Notes: generated from the letters alone by a model not told the origin. Positions 1 through 9,363 are shown, numbered from the stretch's first letter. The stretch is DNA of 64,000 nt from Aerolutibacter ruishenii (GCF_007830115.1 NZ_VLKP01000001.1:124001-188000), one strand, 5' to 3'. Program-made: numbers and translations.

Positions 1-938
1 TCGGTGAAGACCTTGAACTCGCAGCCCTTGACGAGTTCGGCGACGTCCACGAACTCCAGCGCGATGCGCAGGTCCGGCTTGTCCGAACCGTAGCGGCGCA
101 TGGCCTCGGCATAGGTCATGCGCGGGAACTCGCTGGCGAGCTCCACGCCCATCACTTCGCGGAAGACGTGGCGGATCATGTCCTCGGTGAGGTCCTGCAC
201 GTCGCGCTCGGCGACCCACGCGAACTCCATGTCGAGCTGGGTGAACTCCAACTGGCGGTCGGCGCGCAGGGCCTCGTCGCGGAAGCAGCGTGCGATCTGG
301 TAGTAGCGGTCGAAGCCCGCCATCATCAGGATCTGCTTGAACAGCTGCGGCGACTGCGGCAACGCGTAGAACTCGCCCGGGTGCATGCGCGCCGGCACCA
401 GGAAGTCGCGTGCGCCTTCCGGCGTGGCCTTGGTCAGGATCGGTGTCTCGATGTCCTGGAAACCTCGTGCATCGAGGTAATGGCGCAGCGCGGACACCAG
501 CTTTGTGCGGGTGCGCATCTTGCGCTGCATCGCCGGGGTGCGCAGATCGAGGTAGCGGTACTTGAGGCGGATGTCCTCGCCCGGGTTCTCGTGGGCGTGG
601 AACGGCAGCGGCTCGGCCTTGTTCAGCAGCTCGATCTTCGTGGCGACCACTTCGACCTTGCCGGTGCGGATCTTGTCGTTCACCGCATGGCGCGCGCGCA
701 CCACGCCGGTGATGCGCAGGCAGTCCTCGTAGCCCACGGCCGCGGCGGCAGCGAGCACTTCGGCGTTGCCGGCGGTGGCCGCATCGGGCTCGGCGACGAT
801 CTGGACGATGCCTTCGTGGTCGCGCAGGTCGATGAAGCACAGGCCGCCCAGGTCGCGGGCGACGTCGGCCCAGCCGCACAGGGTGACGGTCTGGCCGATC
901 AGCGCCTCGTCGACGAGGCCGCAGAAGTGGGTACGCAT
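1..938 (-). CDS. aspS: aspartate-tRNA ligase, 5' part (runs off left edge)
   Basis: Charges tRNA-Asp with aspartate in the cytoplasm. The visible 312 residues begin [16 protein letters not shown] and cover the N-terminal OB-fold anticodon-binding domain (about 1-105) and the start of the class II catalytic core. Motif 1 appears as [20 protein letters not shown], motif 2 as [19 protein letters not shown], followed by GSDKPDLR. Family members are about 590 residues, so roughly half lies outside the window. Residue 30 is Leu in the ARDLGG segment, where non-discriminating enzymes usually carry a HisGly motif; this suggests the tRNA-Asp-specific type (inference). The start at 938 gives the standard N-terminus. 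An FmdB-type gene lies 62 bp upstream on the same strand, a common pairing. Confidence 0.97.
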   Translation of the reverse strand, partial: MRTHFCGLVDEALIGQTVTLCGWADVARDLGGLCFIDLRDHEGIVQIVAEPDAATAGNAEVLAAAAAVGYEDCLRITGVVRARHAVNDKIRTGKVEVVATKIELLNKAEPLPFHAHENPGEDIRLKYRYLDLRTPAMQRKMRTRTKLVSALRHYLDARGFQDIETPILTKATPEGARDFLVPARMHPGEFYALPQSPQLFKQILMMAGFDRYYQIARCFRDEALRADRQLEFTQLDMEFAWVAERDVQDLTEDMIRHVFREVMGVELASEFPRMTYAEAMRRYGSDKPDLRIALEFVDVAELVKGCEFKVFT

Positions 939-1000
939 GGAGACTCCGGGTCGATACGGACCGGCGTGGGGCCGGCGAGCCGCCTAGTTTAGCGGCTGAG

Positions 1001-1303
1001 TCAGGTCCCTGTAGCGGGCTTGCTGGCAGCCGGCTTGGCTTCGGGCTTGGGCTCCGCCTTCGCCTCGGCCTTGGGGGCGCCGCTGGTGCCCTCCCCGGCC
1101 AGGTTGCGCTTCTTGTCGCCGTCCTTCTTGAAGTCGGTCTCGTACCAGCCGCCGCCGGCCAGGCGGAATTGCGGGGCAGTCAGCTGGCGGCGCACCTGGG
1201 GCGCCCCGCAGGACGGGCAGTCGGTGGGGTCGGCGTCGGACATCTTCTGTAGACGGTCGAAGCTGTGGCCGCAGGCGGCGCATTCGAAGGCGTAGATCGG
1301 CAT
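1001..1303 (-). CDS. FmdB-family zinc-ribbon protein
   Basis: A 100-residue protein starting MPIYAFECAACGHSFDRLQK, the hallmark of the FmdB/CxxC_CxxC_SSSS putative regulatory family. Two CxxC knuckles are visible (CAAC near residues 7-10, CPSC near 29-32) and should bind one zinc. The middle carries FRLAGGGWYETDFK, also typical. The C-terminal third is a low-complexity Ala/Lys/Pro/Glu tail (AEAKAEPKPEAKPAASKPA), probably disordered. ATG 1303 was chosen because the longer in-frame upstream part has no family similarity. It sits just upstream of aspS and is probably co-transcribed. The biochemical role of the family is not established. Confidence 0.9.
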   Translation of the reverse strand: MPIYAFECAACGHSFDRLQKMSDADPTDCPSCGAPQVRRQLTAPQFRLAGGGWYETDFKKDGDKKRNLAGEGTSGAPKAEAKAEPKPEAKPAASKPATGT

Positions 1304-1621
1304 GGCGTGGTGCGTGTGGGGTTTCGGCAGGAAAGGGCGGAGGCACCCGGCCGCGCGCGAGGGCGCGCCCGGACCGGGATTCGGGGCATGGATGCGGGCT
1401 CGGGCGGACAGAATCAAGCCGCCGCCCGTGCACGCCACGATACAGCGCGTGCGTCTCGGTCGCATGCGGGATGCGTCGGACGCCCCGGCCAGCGGCGCCC
1501 GCGGACAGCGACTGCGGCAGGCCGTGCAGCCCGTCGAAAGCTGCCCGTGCGCGGGCCATCGCGCAAGACCGGGTTCAGGTTGGGAGGCTATGCTGCGGGT
1601 TCATTCGCAAGGAGACGCGTC
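1304..1621. other. intergenic region between divergent FmdB and SIMPL genes
   Basis: A 318-bp gap between divergent start codons, which must hold the promoters of fmdB-aspS (leftward) and the SIMPL gene (rightward). Near its right end CAAGGAGA (about 1607-1614) is a good Shine-Dalgarno for the SIMPL ATG at 1622. No convincing sigma-70 boxes, hairpin or repeat was found. Reading frames crossing it have low-complexity Arg/Ala/Pro composition and look non-coding. Confidence 0.6.
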
Positions 1622-2332
1622 ATGGCCCAATCCCGCTCACTTCTGGCCGCGGTGGTGGTAGCCGCGGGCCTGGCCGGCGCCGGCTGGTTCGCCTCGCAGG
1701 GCATGGCCCGCCTCAAGACCCAGGACCGCTACGTCACGGTCAAAGGCTCGGCGGAGAAGATCGTCGATGCCGACCTGGTGGTGTGGCCGCTGTCGCACAC
1801 CGTGGCCGGCAACGACCTGCCGCAGGTGCAGCGGCAGCTGGACGCCAACACCGCGACGATCCACGAGTTCTTCACCAAGGCCGGGTTCAAGGCCGACGAG
1901 ATCGTGGTCTCACCGCCACGGCTGGAAGACCGCTGGGCCTGGGCCTATGGCGAGAACCGGCCGCCGGAACGCTACCGGTACTCCACCACCGTCACGCTGC
2001 GCACCAGCCGGGTGGCCGATGCCATCGCCGCGGTGCGCCGCACCGGGGAGCTGGTCAGCCGCGGCATCCTGATCGGCGGCCAGGACGGCGGCGGCAGCGC
2101 GCCCACCTTCGACTACACCCAGCTCAACGCGATCAAGCCGGCGCTGATCGCCGAGGCCACGGCGGCCGCGCGCAAGTCTGCAGAACAGTTCGCCAAGGAC
2201 TCGGGGGCGCGGCTGGCCGGCATCCGCAGCGCCAACCAGGGCGTGGTCTCGATCAATGACCGCGACCAGGGCAGCCCGCAGGTCAAGACTGTGCGGGTGG
2301 TGACCACGGTGGAGTATTTCCTCCGCGACTAG
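1622..2332 (+). CDS. SIMPL domain-containing (DUF541) periplasmic/membrane-anchored protein
   Basis: A 236-residue protein starting MAQSRSLLAAVVVAAGLAGA. The N-terminal hydrophobic segment (about 5-25) acts as a signal or membrane anchor. The body matches the SIMPL/DUF541 family: YVTVKGSAEKIVDADLVVWP at about 38-57, IVVSPPRLEDRW, then a C-terminal part with EQFAKDSGARLAGIRSANQG and ending VRVVTTVEYFLRD. SIMPL proteins (for example YggE, BP26) are secreted or periplasmic oligomers of unclear function, some linked to oxidative stress. ATG 1622 follows AAGGAGA at good spacing. The gene stands alone and converges on the PEBP gene. Confidence 0.85.
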   Translation: MAQSRSLLAAVVVAAGLAGAGWFASQGMARLKTQDRYVTVKGSAEKIVDADLVVWPLSHTVAGNDLPQVQRQLDANTATIHEFFTKAGFKADEIVVSPPRLEDRWAWAYGENRPPERYRYSTTVTLRTSRVADAIAAVRRTGELVSRGILIGGQDGGGSAPTFDYTQLNAIKPALIAEATAAARKSAEQFAKDSGARLAGIRSANQGVVSINDRDQGSPQVKTVRVVTTVEYFLRD

Positions 2333-2380
2333 TTGTACTTGTCGCGGGCCGACCGCATCGAAACGCGCGGCAGACAGCTC

Positions 2381-2944
2381 TCAGCGTTGGCGTTGGTAGG
2401 TACCGACCAGCGCGGTGTGGGCCAGGATGCGCCCCTCCATCGCCTTCATCAGGTGCGCCTTGTCCGGCTGCCTGAGGTCGGGCAGCACCACGTCCAGCGC
2501 GTAGAGCTTGTGGAAGTAGCGGTGGCGCCCGACTGGCGGACAGGGCCCGCCATAGCCCGTGCGTCCCCAGTCATTGGTGCCCGGCCGGGTGCCGGCGGGC
2601 AACTGGCTCGCCGCCACGCCCTCGGGCAGGCCATCCGCGTCAGGCGGCAGGTTGTAGAGCACCCAGTGCACCCAGGTCATGCGCGGTGCGGCGGGATCGG
2701 GTGCGTCGGGGTCGTCGACCACCAGCGCCAGGCTTCTGGTGCCTGCGGGCATCCCCGACCAGTGCAGCGCCGGCGAGGCGTCGCCGCCGTCGCACGTCAG
2801 GCGCGCGGGCATCGACGCCTCGTGTGGGAACGCCGTGGACGTCAGCTGCAGCGGCATGGTCGGCTCCTTGGCACCGCCGTACCCGCTCGCGAGGAGGCTT
2901 GCGAGGGCCAGTGCGGCACTGGGTACGGATCGGGCAACGGGCAT
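2381..2944 (-). CDS. YbhB/YbcL-family Raf kinase inhibitor-like (PEBP) protein
   Basis: A 187-residue protein of the phosphatidylethanolamine-binding-protein family. Family features are DGGDASPALHWSGMP, LALVVDDPDAPDP, TWVHWVLYNLP and YGGPCPPVGRHRYFHKLYAL, which form the anion-binding pocket (DPDAP and the GPCPP-GxHRY segment). The N-terminus MPVARSVPSAALALASLLAS looks like a weak signal peptide, so the protein may be exported as YbcL is. An internal ATG at MPLQLTSTAF (residue 30) would give a cytoplasmic form of typical length; the choice is uncertain. Its physiological role is unknown. It is convergent with the SIMPL gene. Confidence 0.88.
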   Translation of the reverse strand: MPVARSVPSAALALASLLASGYGGAKEPTMPLQLTSTAFPHEASMPARLTCDGGDASPALHWSGMPAGTRSLALVVDDPDAPDPAAPRMTWVHWVLYNLPPDADGLPEGVAASQLPAGTRPGTNDWGRTGYGGPCPPVGRHRYFHKLYALDVVLPDLRQPDKAHLMKAMEGRILAHTALVGTYQRQR

Positions 2945-3034
2945 GGCCCCGCTCCTGTGGACAACGCAAGTCTGTCCCCACTGCGGTTAAGCCCGTGCGT
3001 GCGTCACACCGCGACTGCCAGGCCGCTCAGGCGA

Positions 3035-3094
3035 GGTCGCTTCGAGCCCGGTCGCTTCAAGCGGGGTCGCTGCAGGTCCGATCGCTGCGGACCG
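3035..3094. repeat. four tandem copies of a 15-bp unit
   Basis: GGTCGCTTCGAGCCC, GGTCGCTTCAAGCGG, GGTCGCTGCAGGTCC and GATCGCTGCGGACCG follow one another without gaps just beyond the 3' end of the ABC-F gene. The GGTCGCT core is constant and the second half varies. A 15-bp unit keeps frame and would read as a five-residue repeat (for example GRFEP/GRFKR) in one frame, but no start, RBS or extended ORF supports translation. Confidence 0.75.
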
Positions 3095-3130
3095 TGCCTC
3101 TTGCAGGCCGGGCGCCACGAGCCGAGGCAG

Positions 3131-5065
3131 TCAGGCCGCGTCGTACAGCGACAAGTACGCCTCTTCCGCCTCGGCCAATTGCGCCGCCAGCGTGACGCGC
3201 TGCTGTGACAGCCCGGGCACGTCGGCATAACGCGTGGGATCGGCCAGGTCCATGTCGATGGCGTGCAGCTTCGACTCCAGTTCGGCCACGCGGGCCTCTG
3301 CCTGCGCGAGCTTGACCGGGTTGGCCTTGCGCGATCTGGCAGCCGGGGCTGGCGCCGCGGCGGCGGTGCGCGTGCTGGCGACCGCGGCGGTTTCGGCCAC
3401 GCCGGGCATCGCCGCGCTGATCGCGTCCAAATCGTCCCCGCCCTTGCCGGCCTTCGCCGCCTTCACCTGCTTCACCGACTTGCCGTCGTTGCTGTTGTCG
3501 CGGCTGCGCAGCCAGCTGGCGTAGGCGTCCAGGTCGCCGTCGAACGGCTGCGCCACGCCATCGGCCACGCGCCAGAAGGTGTCGCAGACCAGGCCGATCA
3601 GGTGGCGGTCGTGGCTGACCATGACGATGGCGCCATCGAAGTCACTGAGCGCCTCGGCCAGCGCCTCGCGCATTTCCAGGTCGAGGTGGTTGGTCGGCTC
3701 GTCCAGCAGCAGCACGTTGGGCTGGGTCCAGGCGATCATCGCCAGCGCCAGTCGCGCGCGCTCGCCGCCGCTGAAGCCGTCGACCGATTCGAAGGCGCGA
3801 TTGCCGGGGAACTGCCACTTGCCGAGGAAGTCGCGCAGCGCCTGCGTGGCCACGCCCGGTGCGATGTCGCCCAGGTGGTCGATGGGGCTGCGGCCCTCCT
3901 GCAGCGACTCCACGGTGTGCTGGGCGAAGTAGCCGATGCGCAGGTCCGGATGGCCGCCGCGCTCCCCGGTGAGCAGCGGGATGTCGCCGACCAGTGACTT
4001 GACCAGCGTGGACTTGCCGGCGCCGTTGGGGCCGAGCAGCGCAACGCGGTCGCCGGCCTCGAGGATGAAGCCGACGTCCTCCAGGACCACGTGGTCGCCA
4101 TAACCGCAATCCGCATCGACCAGGCGCAGCAGCGCGTGCGGCAGCTTGGCCGGTGCCGGGAAATCGATGTGCAGCGAACGCTCGGCGCGCACCGCCTCGG
4201 TGCCGGCCAGCTTTTCCAGGCGCTTCATGCGGCTCTGCGCCTGCTTGGCCTTGCTGGCCTTGGCCTTGAAGCGGTCGATGAACTTCTGCAGGTGCTCGCG
4301 CTCGGCCTGCTCCTTCTCGTGCGCGATCTGCTGCTGGCGCAACTGCTCGGCGCGCTGGCGCTCGAAGGCGGTGTAATCGCCCACGTACAGCTTGGCCTTG
4401 CCCTCGTTGAGGTGGATGGTGTGGGTGGACACGCCGTCGAGGAACTCGCGGTCGTGCGAGATCATCAGCAGGGTGCCGGGGTACTTGAGCAGCCACTGCT
4501 CCAGCCACAGCACCGCGTCCAGGTCGAGGTGGTTGGTGGGTTCGTCCAGCAGCAGCAGGTCGGACGGGGTCATCAGCGCGCGCGCCAGGTTCAGGCGCAC
4601 GCGCCAGCCACCGGAGAACTCCTTCACGGCGCGCTCGTGGGTGTCGGGCGAGAAGCCCAGGCCGTGCAGCAGCTTGCCGGCGCGCGCGGTGGCGTCGTAG
4701 CCGTTGAGCTCGGCCAGGCGCAGGTGGGCGTTGGCCACCGCTTCCCAGTCTTCACGCTCCGCGGCGGCGCGTTCGGCGAGGATGACCTTGTGCACCTCGG
4801 CATCGCCGGAGAGCACGAACTCCAGCGCGGGCTCGTCCAGCGCCGGGGTTTCCTGCGCCACGCTGGCGATGCGCACGCGGGCAGGCACGTCGATGTCGCC
4901 ACGGTCGGCTTCGACCTCGCCCTGGATGGCGGCGAACAGCGACGACTTGCCGGTGCCGTTGCGGCCGATGACGCCCACGCGCCAGCCGGCGTGCAGGGCA
5001 AGGTCGACGTTGGACAGCAGCAGGCGTTCGCCGCGCCGCAGGGCGAAATCTCGGAAGGCAATCAT
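3131..5065 (-). CDS. ABC-F family ATP-binding protein (YheS-like)
   Basis: A 644-residue soluble ATPase with two ABC cassettes and no membrane segments, typical of ribosome-associated ABC-F proteins (Uup/YheS/EttA type). Cassette 1: Walker A GRNGTGKSS (34-42), signature FSGGWRVRLNLA, Walker B LLLDEPTNHLD. A charged linker rich in Lys/Glu/Gln (IAHEKEQAEREHLQKFIDRF) follows. Cassette 2: GPNGAGKST, FSGGERARLALA, LLLDEPTNHLD. The C-terminus has an Ala/Lys-rich stretch and a predicted coiled coil ending in EEAYLSLYDAA. ATG 5065 (MIAFRDFALRRGERLL) gives the YheS-like N-terminus; an in-frame start 21 bp upstream adds unconserved residues. Probable role in translation quality control (family knowledge); no resistance role is indicated. 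Confidence 0.9.
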   Translation of the reverse strand: MIAFRDFALRRGERLLLSNVDLALHAGWRVGVIGRNGTGKSSLFAAIQGEVEADRGDIDVPARVRIASVAQETPALDEPALEFVLSGDAEVHKVILAERAAAEREDWEAVANAHLRLAELNGYDATARAGKLLHGLGFSPDTHERAVKEFSGGWRVRLNLARALMTPSDLLLLDEPTNHLDLDAVLWLEQWLLKYPGTLLMISHDREFLDGVSTHTIHLNEGKAKLYVGDYTAFERQRAEQLRQQQIAHEKEQAEREHLQKFIDRFKAKASKAKQAQSRMKRLEKLAGTEAVRAERSLHIDFPAPAKLPHALLRLVDADCGYGDHVVLEDVGFILEAGDRVALLGPNGAGKSTLVKSLVGDIPLLTGERGGHPDLRIGYFAQHTVESLQEGRSPIDHLGDIAPGVATQALRDFLGKWQFPGNRAFESVDGFSGGERARLALAMIAWTQPNVLLLDEPTNHLDLEMREALAEALSDFDGAIVMVSHDRHLIGLVCDTFWRVADGVAQPFDGDLDAYASWLRSRDNSNDGKSVKQVKAAKAGKGGDDLDAISAAMPGVAETAAVASTRTAAAAPAPAARSRKANPVKLAQAEARVAELESKLHAIDMDLADPTRYADVPGLSQQRVTLAAQLAEAEEAYLSLYDAA

Positions 5066-5205
5066 GGCGACATTGTACGTGGCCACGATAGGCGGCAGGG
5101 ATCTAGGCCGGAAGGCCTTGCCGGATCGGGGCCTTTGGATCGGGTTCCGGTTGTGAAGGCCGAAACCAGCCCTTATACCTGTATGTCTTGGCCTTGGGAG
5201 AGCCG

Positions 5206-6909
5206 ATGCACCACACGTCCCTGATCGCGATCCTCGTCGCCGGCTTCGTGCTGGCCTTCATCTTTGGCGCACTGGCGCAACGGCTACGGCTGTCGCCGCT
5301 GGTGGGCTACCTGATTGCGGGTATCGTGGCGGGGCCGTTTACCCCGGGCTTCGTGGGCGACCAGACGCTGGCGCCGCAGCTGGCCGAGATCGGCGTGATC
5401 CTGCTGATGTTCGGCGTGGGCCTGCACTTCTCGCTGCGCGACCTGATGTCGGTGAAGGCCATCGCCGTGCCCGGTGCGATCGCGCAGATCGCGGTGGCCA
5501 CGGTGCTGGGCTGGGGCCTGGCGCGAATGCTGGGCTGGTCGCATGGCGCCGGCATCGTCTTCGGCATCTCGCTGTCATGCGCCAGCACGGTGGTGCTGCT
5601 GCGCGCCTTGGAGGAGCGCCGCCTGCTGGATACCAGCAAGGGCAAGATCGCGGTCGGCTGGCTGATCGTGGAGGACCTGGCGTGCGTGCTGGCGCTGGTG
5701 CTGCTGCCCGCGCTGTCGGGCCTGTTGAGCGGCGAGGCGGCGGATGCCGTTTCCGTGTGGAAGGCCATCTTCTCGACCATCATCAAGGTCGGCGCGTTCC
5801 TGCTGGTCATCCTGCTGGTCGGCCGCCGGGTGATCCCGTGGGTGCTGGAGCGCGTGGCCGGCACCGGCTCGCGCGAGCTGTTCACGCTGTGCGTGCTGGC
5901 GATCGCACTGGGCGTGGCGTTTGCGTCATCGGAACTGTTCGGGGTGTCGTTCGCGCTGGGCGCGTTCTTCGCCGGCATGCTGCTCAACGAGTCGGAATTC
6001 AGCCACCAGGCCGCCAACGAGACACTGCCGCTGCGCGATGCATTCGCGGTGCTGTTCTTCGTGTCGGTCGGCATGCTGTTCGACCCGTCCATCCTGCTGG
6101 AGCGCCCGCTGCAGGTGCTGGCGGTCTGGATGATCATTGTTTTCGGCAAGTCGGCGGCCGCTTACGTGCTGGTCCGGGCCTTCGGCAAGGACCACGGCAC
6201 CGCACTGCTGATCTCGGCCAGCCTGGCGCAGATCGGCGAGTTCTCGTTCATCCTGGCGGCACTGGGTTTGCAACTGGAGATCCTGCCGCAGGAAGGCCAT
6301 GACCTGGTGCTGGCCGGCGCCCTGCTGTCGATCATGACCAACCCGCTGATGTTTGCCTGGGTGGATCGCTTGCGCAATCGCGAAAAGACGCAGGCCAGCG
6401 ACGAGGCGACGGCAGCCCAGCGTGCGGCCGACCACCTTGCCCCCGGTGTCACCGAGGCGTTGTCAGGCCACGTCATCTCCATCGGCTACGGCCGCGTGGG
6501 CAGCGAACTGGGCCGGCTGCTGAGCGCGCGCGACGTGCCAGTGGTGGTGATCGATACCGATGAGGACCTGATCGCGCGTGCGCGTGCGAACGGCATCCCC
6601 GCCATCCGCGGCAACGCCGCCAACGAGCTGGTGCTGCGCGAGGCGGCGCCGGAGCGCGCGACCACGGTGATGCTGGCCATCCCCAACGTGCTGGAGGCCG
6701 GTGAGATCATCGCCAAGCTGCGGCTGATCAACCCGGCGCTGACCATCGTGGCGCGCGCGCACAGCGATGGCGAGGTCAAGCACCTGCTGGAACATGGTGC
6801 CGATGGCGCGGTGATGGCCGAGCGCGAGCTGGCGCACAGCCTGGCCGAGATGGTGATGGCCACGCCGCCCTATCGCGGCGACCACCACCTGCCGCCTGCC
6901 GTGGCTTGA
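5206..6909 (+). CDS. ybaL: YbaL/KefB-type monovalent cation:proton antiporter (CPA2)
   Basis: A 567-residue inner-membrane protein. The N-terminal two thirds are strongly hydrophobic with about 12 predicted transmembrane helices (starting LIAILVAGFVLAFIFGALAQ) and match the CPA2 Na+/H+ exchanger domain. From about residue 423 a TrkA-N/RCK NAD(H)-binding domain begins with GHVISIGYGRVGSELGRLLS. This is the arrangement of YbaL, an uncharacterised paralogue of the KefB/KefC potassium efflux systems. ATG 5206 follows GGGAGAG; an in-frame TTG at 5188 is an alternative. Ion specificity cannot be read from sequence, and no KefF/KefG partner is adjacent. Confidence 0.88.
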   Translation: MHHTSLIAILVAGFVLAFIFGALAQRLRLSPLVGYLIAGIVAGPFTPGFVGDQTLAPQLAEIGVILLMFGVGLHFSLRDLMSVKAIAVPGAIAQIAVATVLGWGLARMLGWSHGAGIVFGISLSCASTVVLLRALEERRLLDTSKGKIAVGWLIVEDLACVLALVLLPALSGLLSGEAADAVSVWKAIFSTIIKVGAFLLVILLVGRRVIPWVLERVAGTGSRELFTLCVLAIALGVAFASSELFGVSFALGAFFAGMLLNESEFSHQAANETLPLRDAFAVLFFVSVGMLFDPSILLERPLQVLAVWMIIVFGKSAAAYVLVRAFGKDHGTALLISASLAQIGEFSFILAALGLQLEILPQEGHDLVLAGALLSIMTNPLMFAWVDRLRNREKTQASDEATAAQRAADHLAPGVTEALSGHVISIGYGRVGSELGRLLSARDVPVVVIDTDEDLIARARANGIPAIRGNAANELVLREAAPERATTVMLAIPNVLEAGEIIAKLRLINPALTIVARAHSDGEVKHLLEHGADGAVMAERELAHSLAEMVMATPPYRGDHHLPPAVA

Positions 6910-6916
6910 CGGTATG

Positions 6917-6935
6917 GGCGCCCTGGGTGGGCGCC
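6917..6935. terminator. possible bidirectional hairpin between convergent ybaL and cobS
   Basis: A perfect 7-bp stem GGCGCCC / GGGCGCC with loop TGGGT fills the 26-bp gap between the ybaL stop and the cobS stop. No T-tract follows on either strand, so intrinsic termination is weakly supported; it may act with Rho or only protect 3' ends. Confidence 0.35.
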
Positions 6936-7667
6936 TCAATTGATCGCGAGCACCCAGGCGACCATCGCTGCAGCTTCCACGAGTTCGGCCAACGCACCCG
7001 CGGTGTCACCGGTAAATCCGCCCAGTCGTTGCAGGCATGCACGACGCCACAGCACGAATACCAGCGCGGTCACCGCCAACACCAGCGCACCGGCCATGCC
7101 GAACGCGAATGGCACGACGGCGGTGGCGAGCACTGCGGTCATGCACAGGCCACGCCGTGCGTGCAGCAGGCCGGTGCCCATGCCCAGCACACGCGCGTAG
7201 GGCGTGGTGAGGAAGGCCAGGGTCAACGTGGCCCGGCCCAGCAGGGGTGCCAGCAGCAATCCGCCCCACGCATGTGGCGGCAGGCTGGCCAGCGCGGCGA
7301 ACTTGAGCAGCAGGAGCAACACCACCGCACTGACCGCCATGGGGCCACTGCGCGGGTCCTTCATGATGGCGAGCGTGCGTTCGCGGTCGCCCAGGCCACC
7401 GACCCAGGCATCGGCCGAGTCGGCCAGGCCGTCCAGGTGCATCGCGCCGGTGCTGGCCACCCAGACCGCCAGCATCACCGCCGCGGCGAGCAACGGCGGC
7501 GCATCGCGCAGCGACCACGCAACGCCCACCAGCATCGCACCGAGGGCTGCGCCCACCAGCGGGTAACACGCCAAGGATCGCGCCTGCGCGCTGGTGTCGG
7601 CAAACACACCGGCCGGAACCGGCACGCGGGTCAGGAAACCAAATGCAAACAGCAGTGGTTTCAGCAT
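6936..7667 (-). CDS. cobS: adenosylcobinamide-GDP ribazoletransferase (cobalamin-5'-phosphate synthase)
   Basis: Joins adenosylcobinamide-GDP and alpha-ribazole(-phosphate), the last step of nucleotide-loop assembly, in the inner membrane. The 243-residue protein is hydrophobic with several predicted transmembrane helices. It carries the family N-terminus FGFLTRVPVP and the Asp-rich segment MHLDGLADSADAWVGGLGDRERTLAIMKDPRSG (starting near residue 75), which binds substrate and Mg2+. Length matches CobS (about 245). It is the last gene of the cobalamin operon; its ATG overlaps the cobC stop. Confidence 0.95.
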   Translation of the reverse strand: MLKPLLFAFGFLTRVPVPAGVFADTSAQARSLACYPLVGAALGAMLVGVAWSLRDAPPLLAAAVMLAVWVASTGAMHLDGLADSADAWVGGLGDRERTLAIMKDPRSGPMAVSAVVLLLLLKFAALASLPPHAWGGLLLAPLLGRATLTLAFLTTPYARVLGMGTGLLHARRGLCMTAVLATAVVPFAFGMAGALVLAVTALVFVLWRRACLQRLGGFTGDTAGALAELVEAAAMVAWVLAIN

Positions 7668-8266
7668 CGGGCACCCACAACGGTCTGCTGGTTGGCGGCG
7701 ACAACGTCACCTGCGCGGGCGCGCGATGGCCACGGCAGGCGATGGATCGACGCGTGCGCCACATCGATGCCGGCCATGTCGCCAAAGCCGCGGCGCTCCA
7801 CCATGCAGCGCAGCAGTCGGATGGCGCCGCCGTGGGTGATCACCAGCACGCGCTCGCCTGGCTCGCCGACCGCTTCGTCCAATGCTTGCGACAGACGCCC
7901 CGCGAAGGCGTGGAACGTTTCCGCGCCCGGCGGTGGATGCGCCACTGGATCGGCCCAGAAGCGTCCCAGCGCCTCGGGCTGTTCCTCGCCCAGGATTTCC
8001 AGCGGCATGCCCTGCCACTGGCCGAAGTGGTATTCGGCCAGGCGCTGGTCGATCCGCAGCGGGAGCCCACGCTGGCTGGCCAACTCGCTGGCGAAATCGG
8101 CACAGCGCCGCAGCGATGAGCTCACGATGCTATCCCACTGCCGGCCCGCCACGGCAGCGCGCAGTTGTGCCCAGCCCTGCGCGGTCAACGCGTCATCCAG
8201 CTGGCCGCGGTAGCTGCGTTGCCCGGTGTCCCCATGGCGCAACAGGTCGAATCCGGCAGCAGTCAC
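7661..8266 (-). CDS. cobC: histidine phosphatase, probable alpha-ribazole phosphatase
   Basis: A 201-residue phosphoglycerate-mutase-superfamily phosphatase. The catalytic motif LLRHGDT lies at residues 8-14; further family features are [21 protein letters not shown] and [10 protein letters not shown] (second catalytic His). Position in the operon between cobT and cobS points to alpha-ribazole-5'-phosphate phosphatase, or removal of the 5'-phosphate of cobalamin phosphate. GTG 8266 was chosen because no ATG lies near the RHG motif and GTGA overlaps the cobT stop, as with other junctions here. It overlaps cobS by 7 bp. Confidence 0.88.
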   Translation of the reverse strand: MTAAGFDLLRHGDTGQRSYRGQLDDALTAQGWAQLRAAVAGRQWDSIVSSSLRRCADFASELASQRGLPLRIDQRLAEYHFGQWQGMPLEILGEEQPEALGRFWADPVAHPPPGAETFHAFAGRLSQALDEAVGEPGERVLVITHGGAIRLLRCMVERRGFGDMAGIDVAHASIHRLPWPSRARAGDVVAANQQTVVGARC

Positions 8267-9363
8267 GGCTTCGACACCCCGGCCTGATCGAACGTGGCCA
8301 TGCGGTTGTGCAGCGCGCACGCCAGCCGCAGCAACGGCACTGCGGCAGCGGCACCGCTGGCCTCGCCCAGGCGCAGGCCCAGGTCGAGCAATGGGCGCGC
8401 GTCCAACGCCTGCAGCAGGCGCGCGTGGCCCCGTTCGTGCGATCGATGGCCGAACAGCAGCCACGGGCGCACGCCGGGGTTGATCCGCACCGCAGCCAGT
8501 GCCGCGGCAGTGGTGATGAAGCCGTCAACCAGCACCGGCACCCCTGCCTGCGCGGCCGCGACGAACGCGCCGGTGAGGGCGGCGATCTCGAAGCCGCCCA
8601 GCCGCCGCAGGTATTCCCGCGCCACGACGGCATCGGCATTGATCCGGGTGTCGGCAACGACATCAGCGTCGACTTCAACGTCGGGGCCACGGTGCAGGGC
8701 CAAGGCCCGTGTGACCACGGCCGCCTTGTGCGCGATGCCCGCACTGCCCAGCCCCGTGCCCGCTCCCGCCAGTTCGTCCGGGCCGGCATCCAACAGCGCA
8801 CAGGCCAATGCCGTGGCCGCCGTGGTGTTGCCGATCCCCATCTCGCCGCCTATGAACAACTGCGCGCCGGTCGCGGCGGCCTGCGCGACGCTGGCCGCGC
8901 CGACGGCGAGCGCCGCGTCCAGTTGCGCCGCGGTCATGGCCGGGCCTTCGCAGACGTTGCCAGTGGCGGGCGCGATGATGCGGCGGGTGACACCGGCGAT
9001 CTCGCCGGGATCGTTGACCGTACCCAGCGTGACCACGTCCAGGGTGGCGCCGAGTTCGCGCGCCAGCACGCTGATCGCCGCGCCGCCGTTGGCGAAGTTG
9101 CGCACCATCTCGCCGGTCACTGCCTGCGGAAAGGCGGAAATGCCTTCCGCCGCGACGCCGTGGTCGCCGGCAAACACGCTGATCCACACCCGGTCCAGGT
9201 TCGGTGCTTGGCTGCGCTGCAGGCCGGCCAGCTGGATGGCGATGGTTTCCAGGCCACCCAGTGATCCCAGTGGTTTGGTCAACTGGCCTTGTCGGGCGCG
9301 CGCAGCGTCGATGAAGGTGGAATCAGGTGTGGCGCAAGCGGCTTCCAGCCAGTGCAGGGTCAT
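8263..9363 (-). CDS. cobT: nicotinate-nucleotide-dimethylbenzimidazole phosphoribosyltransferase
   Basis: Transfers ribose phosphate from nicotinate mononucleotide to 5,6-dimethylbenzimidazole, activating the lower ligand of cobalamin. The 366-residue protein (family about 350) has the conserved N-terminal [53 protein letters not shown] and [20 protein letters not shown]. The C-terminal third (residues about 290-366) ends [15 protein letters not shown] 9363 overlaps the cobU stop (ATGA), and AAGGAT lies upstream. Soluble cytoplasmic enzyme. No DMB synthesis gene (bluB) is visible in the window. Confidence 0.96.
   Translation of the reverse strand: MTLHWLEAACATPDSTFIDAARARQGQLTKPLGSLGGLETIAIQLAGLQRSQAPNLDRVWISVFAGDHGVAAEGISAFPQAVTGEMVRNFANGGAAISVLARELGATLDVVTLGTVNDPGEIAGVTRRIIAPATGNVCEGPAMTAAQLDAALAVGAASVAQAAATGAQLFIGGEMGIGNTTAATALACALLDAGPDELAGAGTGLGSAGIAHKAAVVTRALALHRGPDVEVDADVVADTRINADAVVAREYLRRLGGFEIAALTGAFVAAAQAGVPVLVDGFITTAAALAAVRINPGVRPWLLFGHRSHERGHARLLQALDARPLLDLGLRLGEASGAAAAVPLLRLACALHNRMATFDQAGVSKP

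Noticed and set aside
168-992. Long open frame on the + strand opposite aspS
   Set aside because: It is antisense to the aspS coding sequence, with His/Val/Arg-rich composition and no family motif; high GC produces such shadow frames throughout the window.
3035-3094. Genuine pentapeptide-repeat gene
   Set aside because: Only four degenerate units are present and no start with a ribosome site leads into them; kept as a repeat only.
4091-5224. 377-codon open frame on the + strand opposite the ABC-F gene
   Set aside because: The opposite strand has two clear ABC cassettes with Walker and signature motifs; this frame shows only reverse-complement artefact composition.
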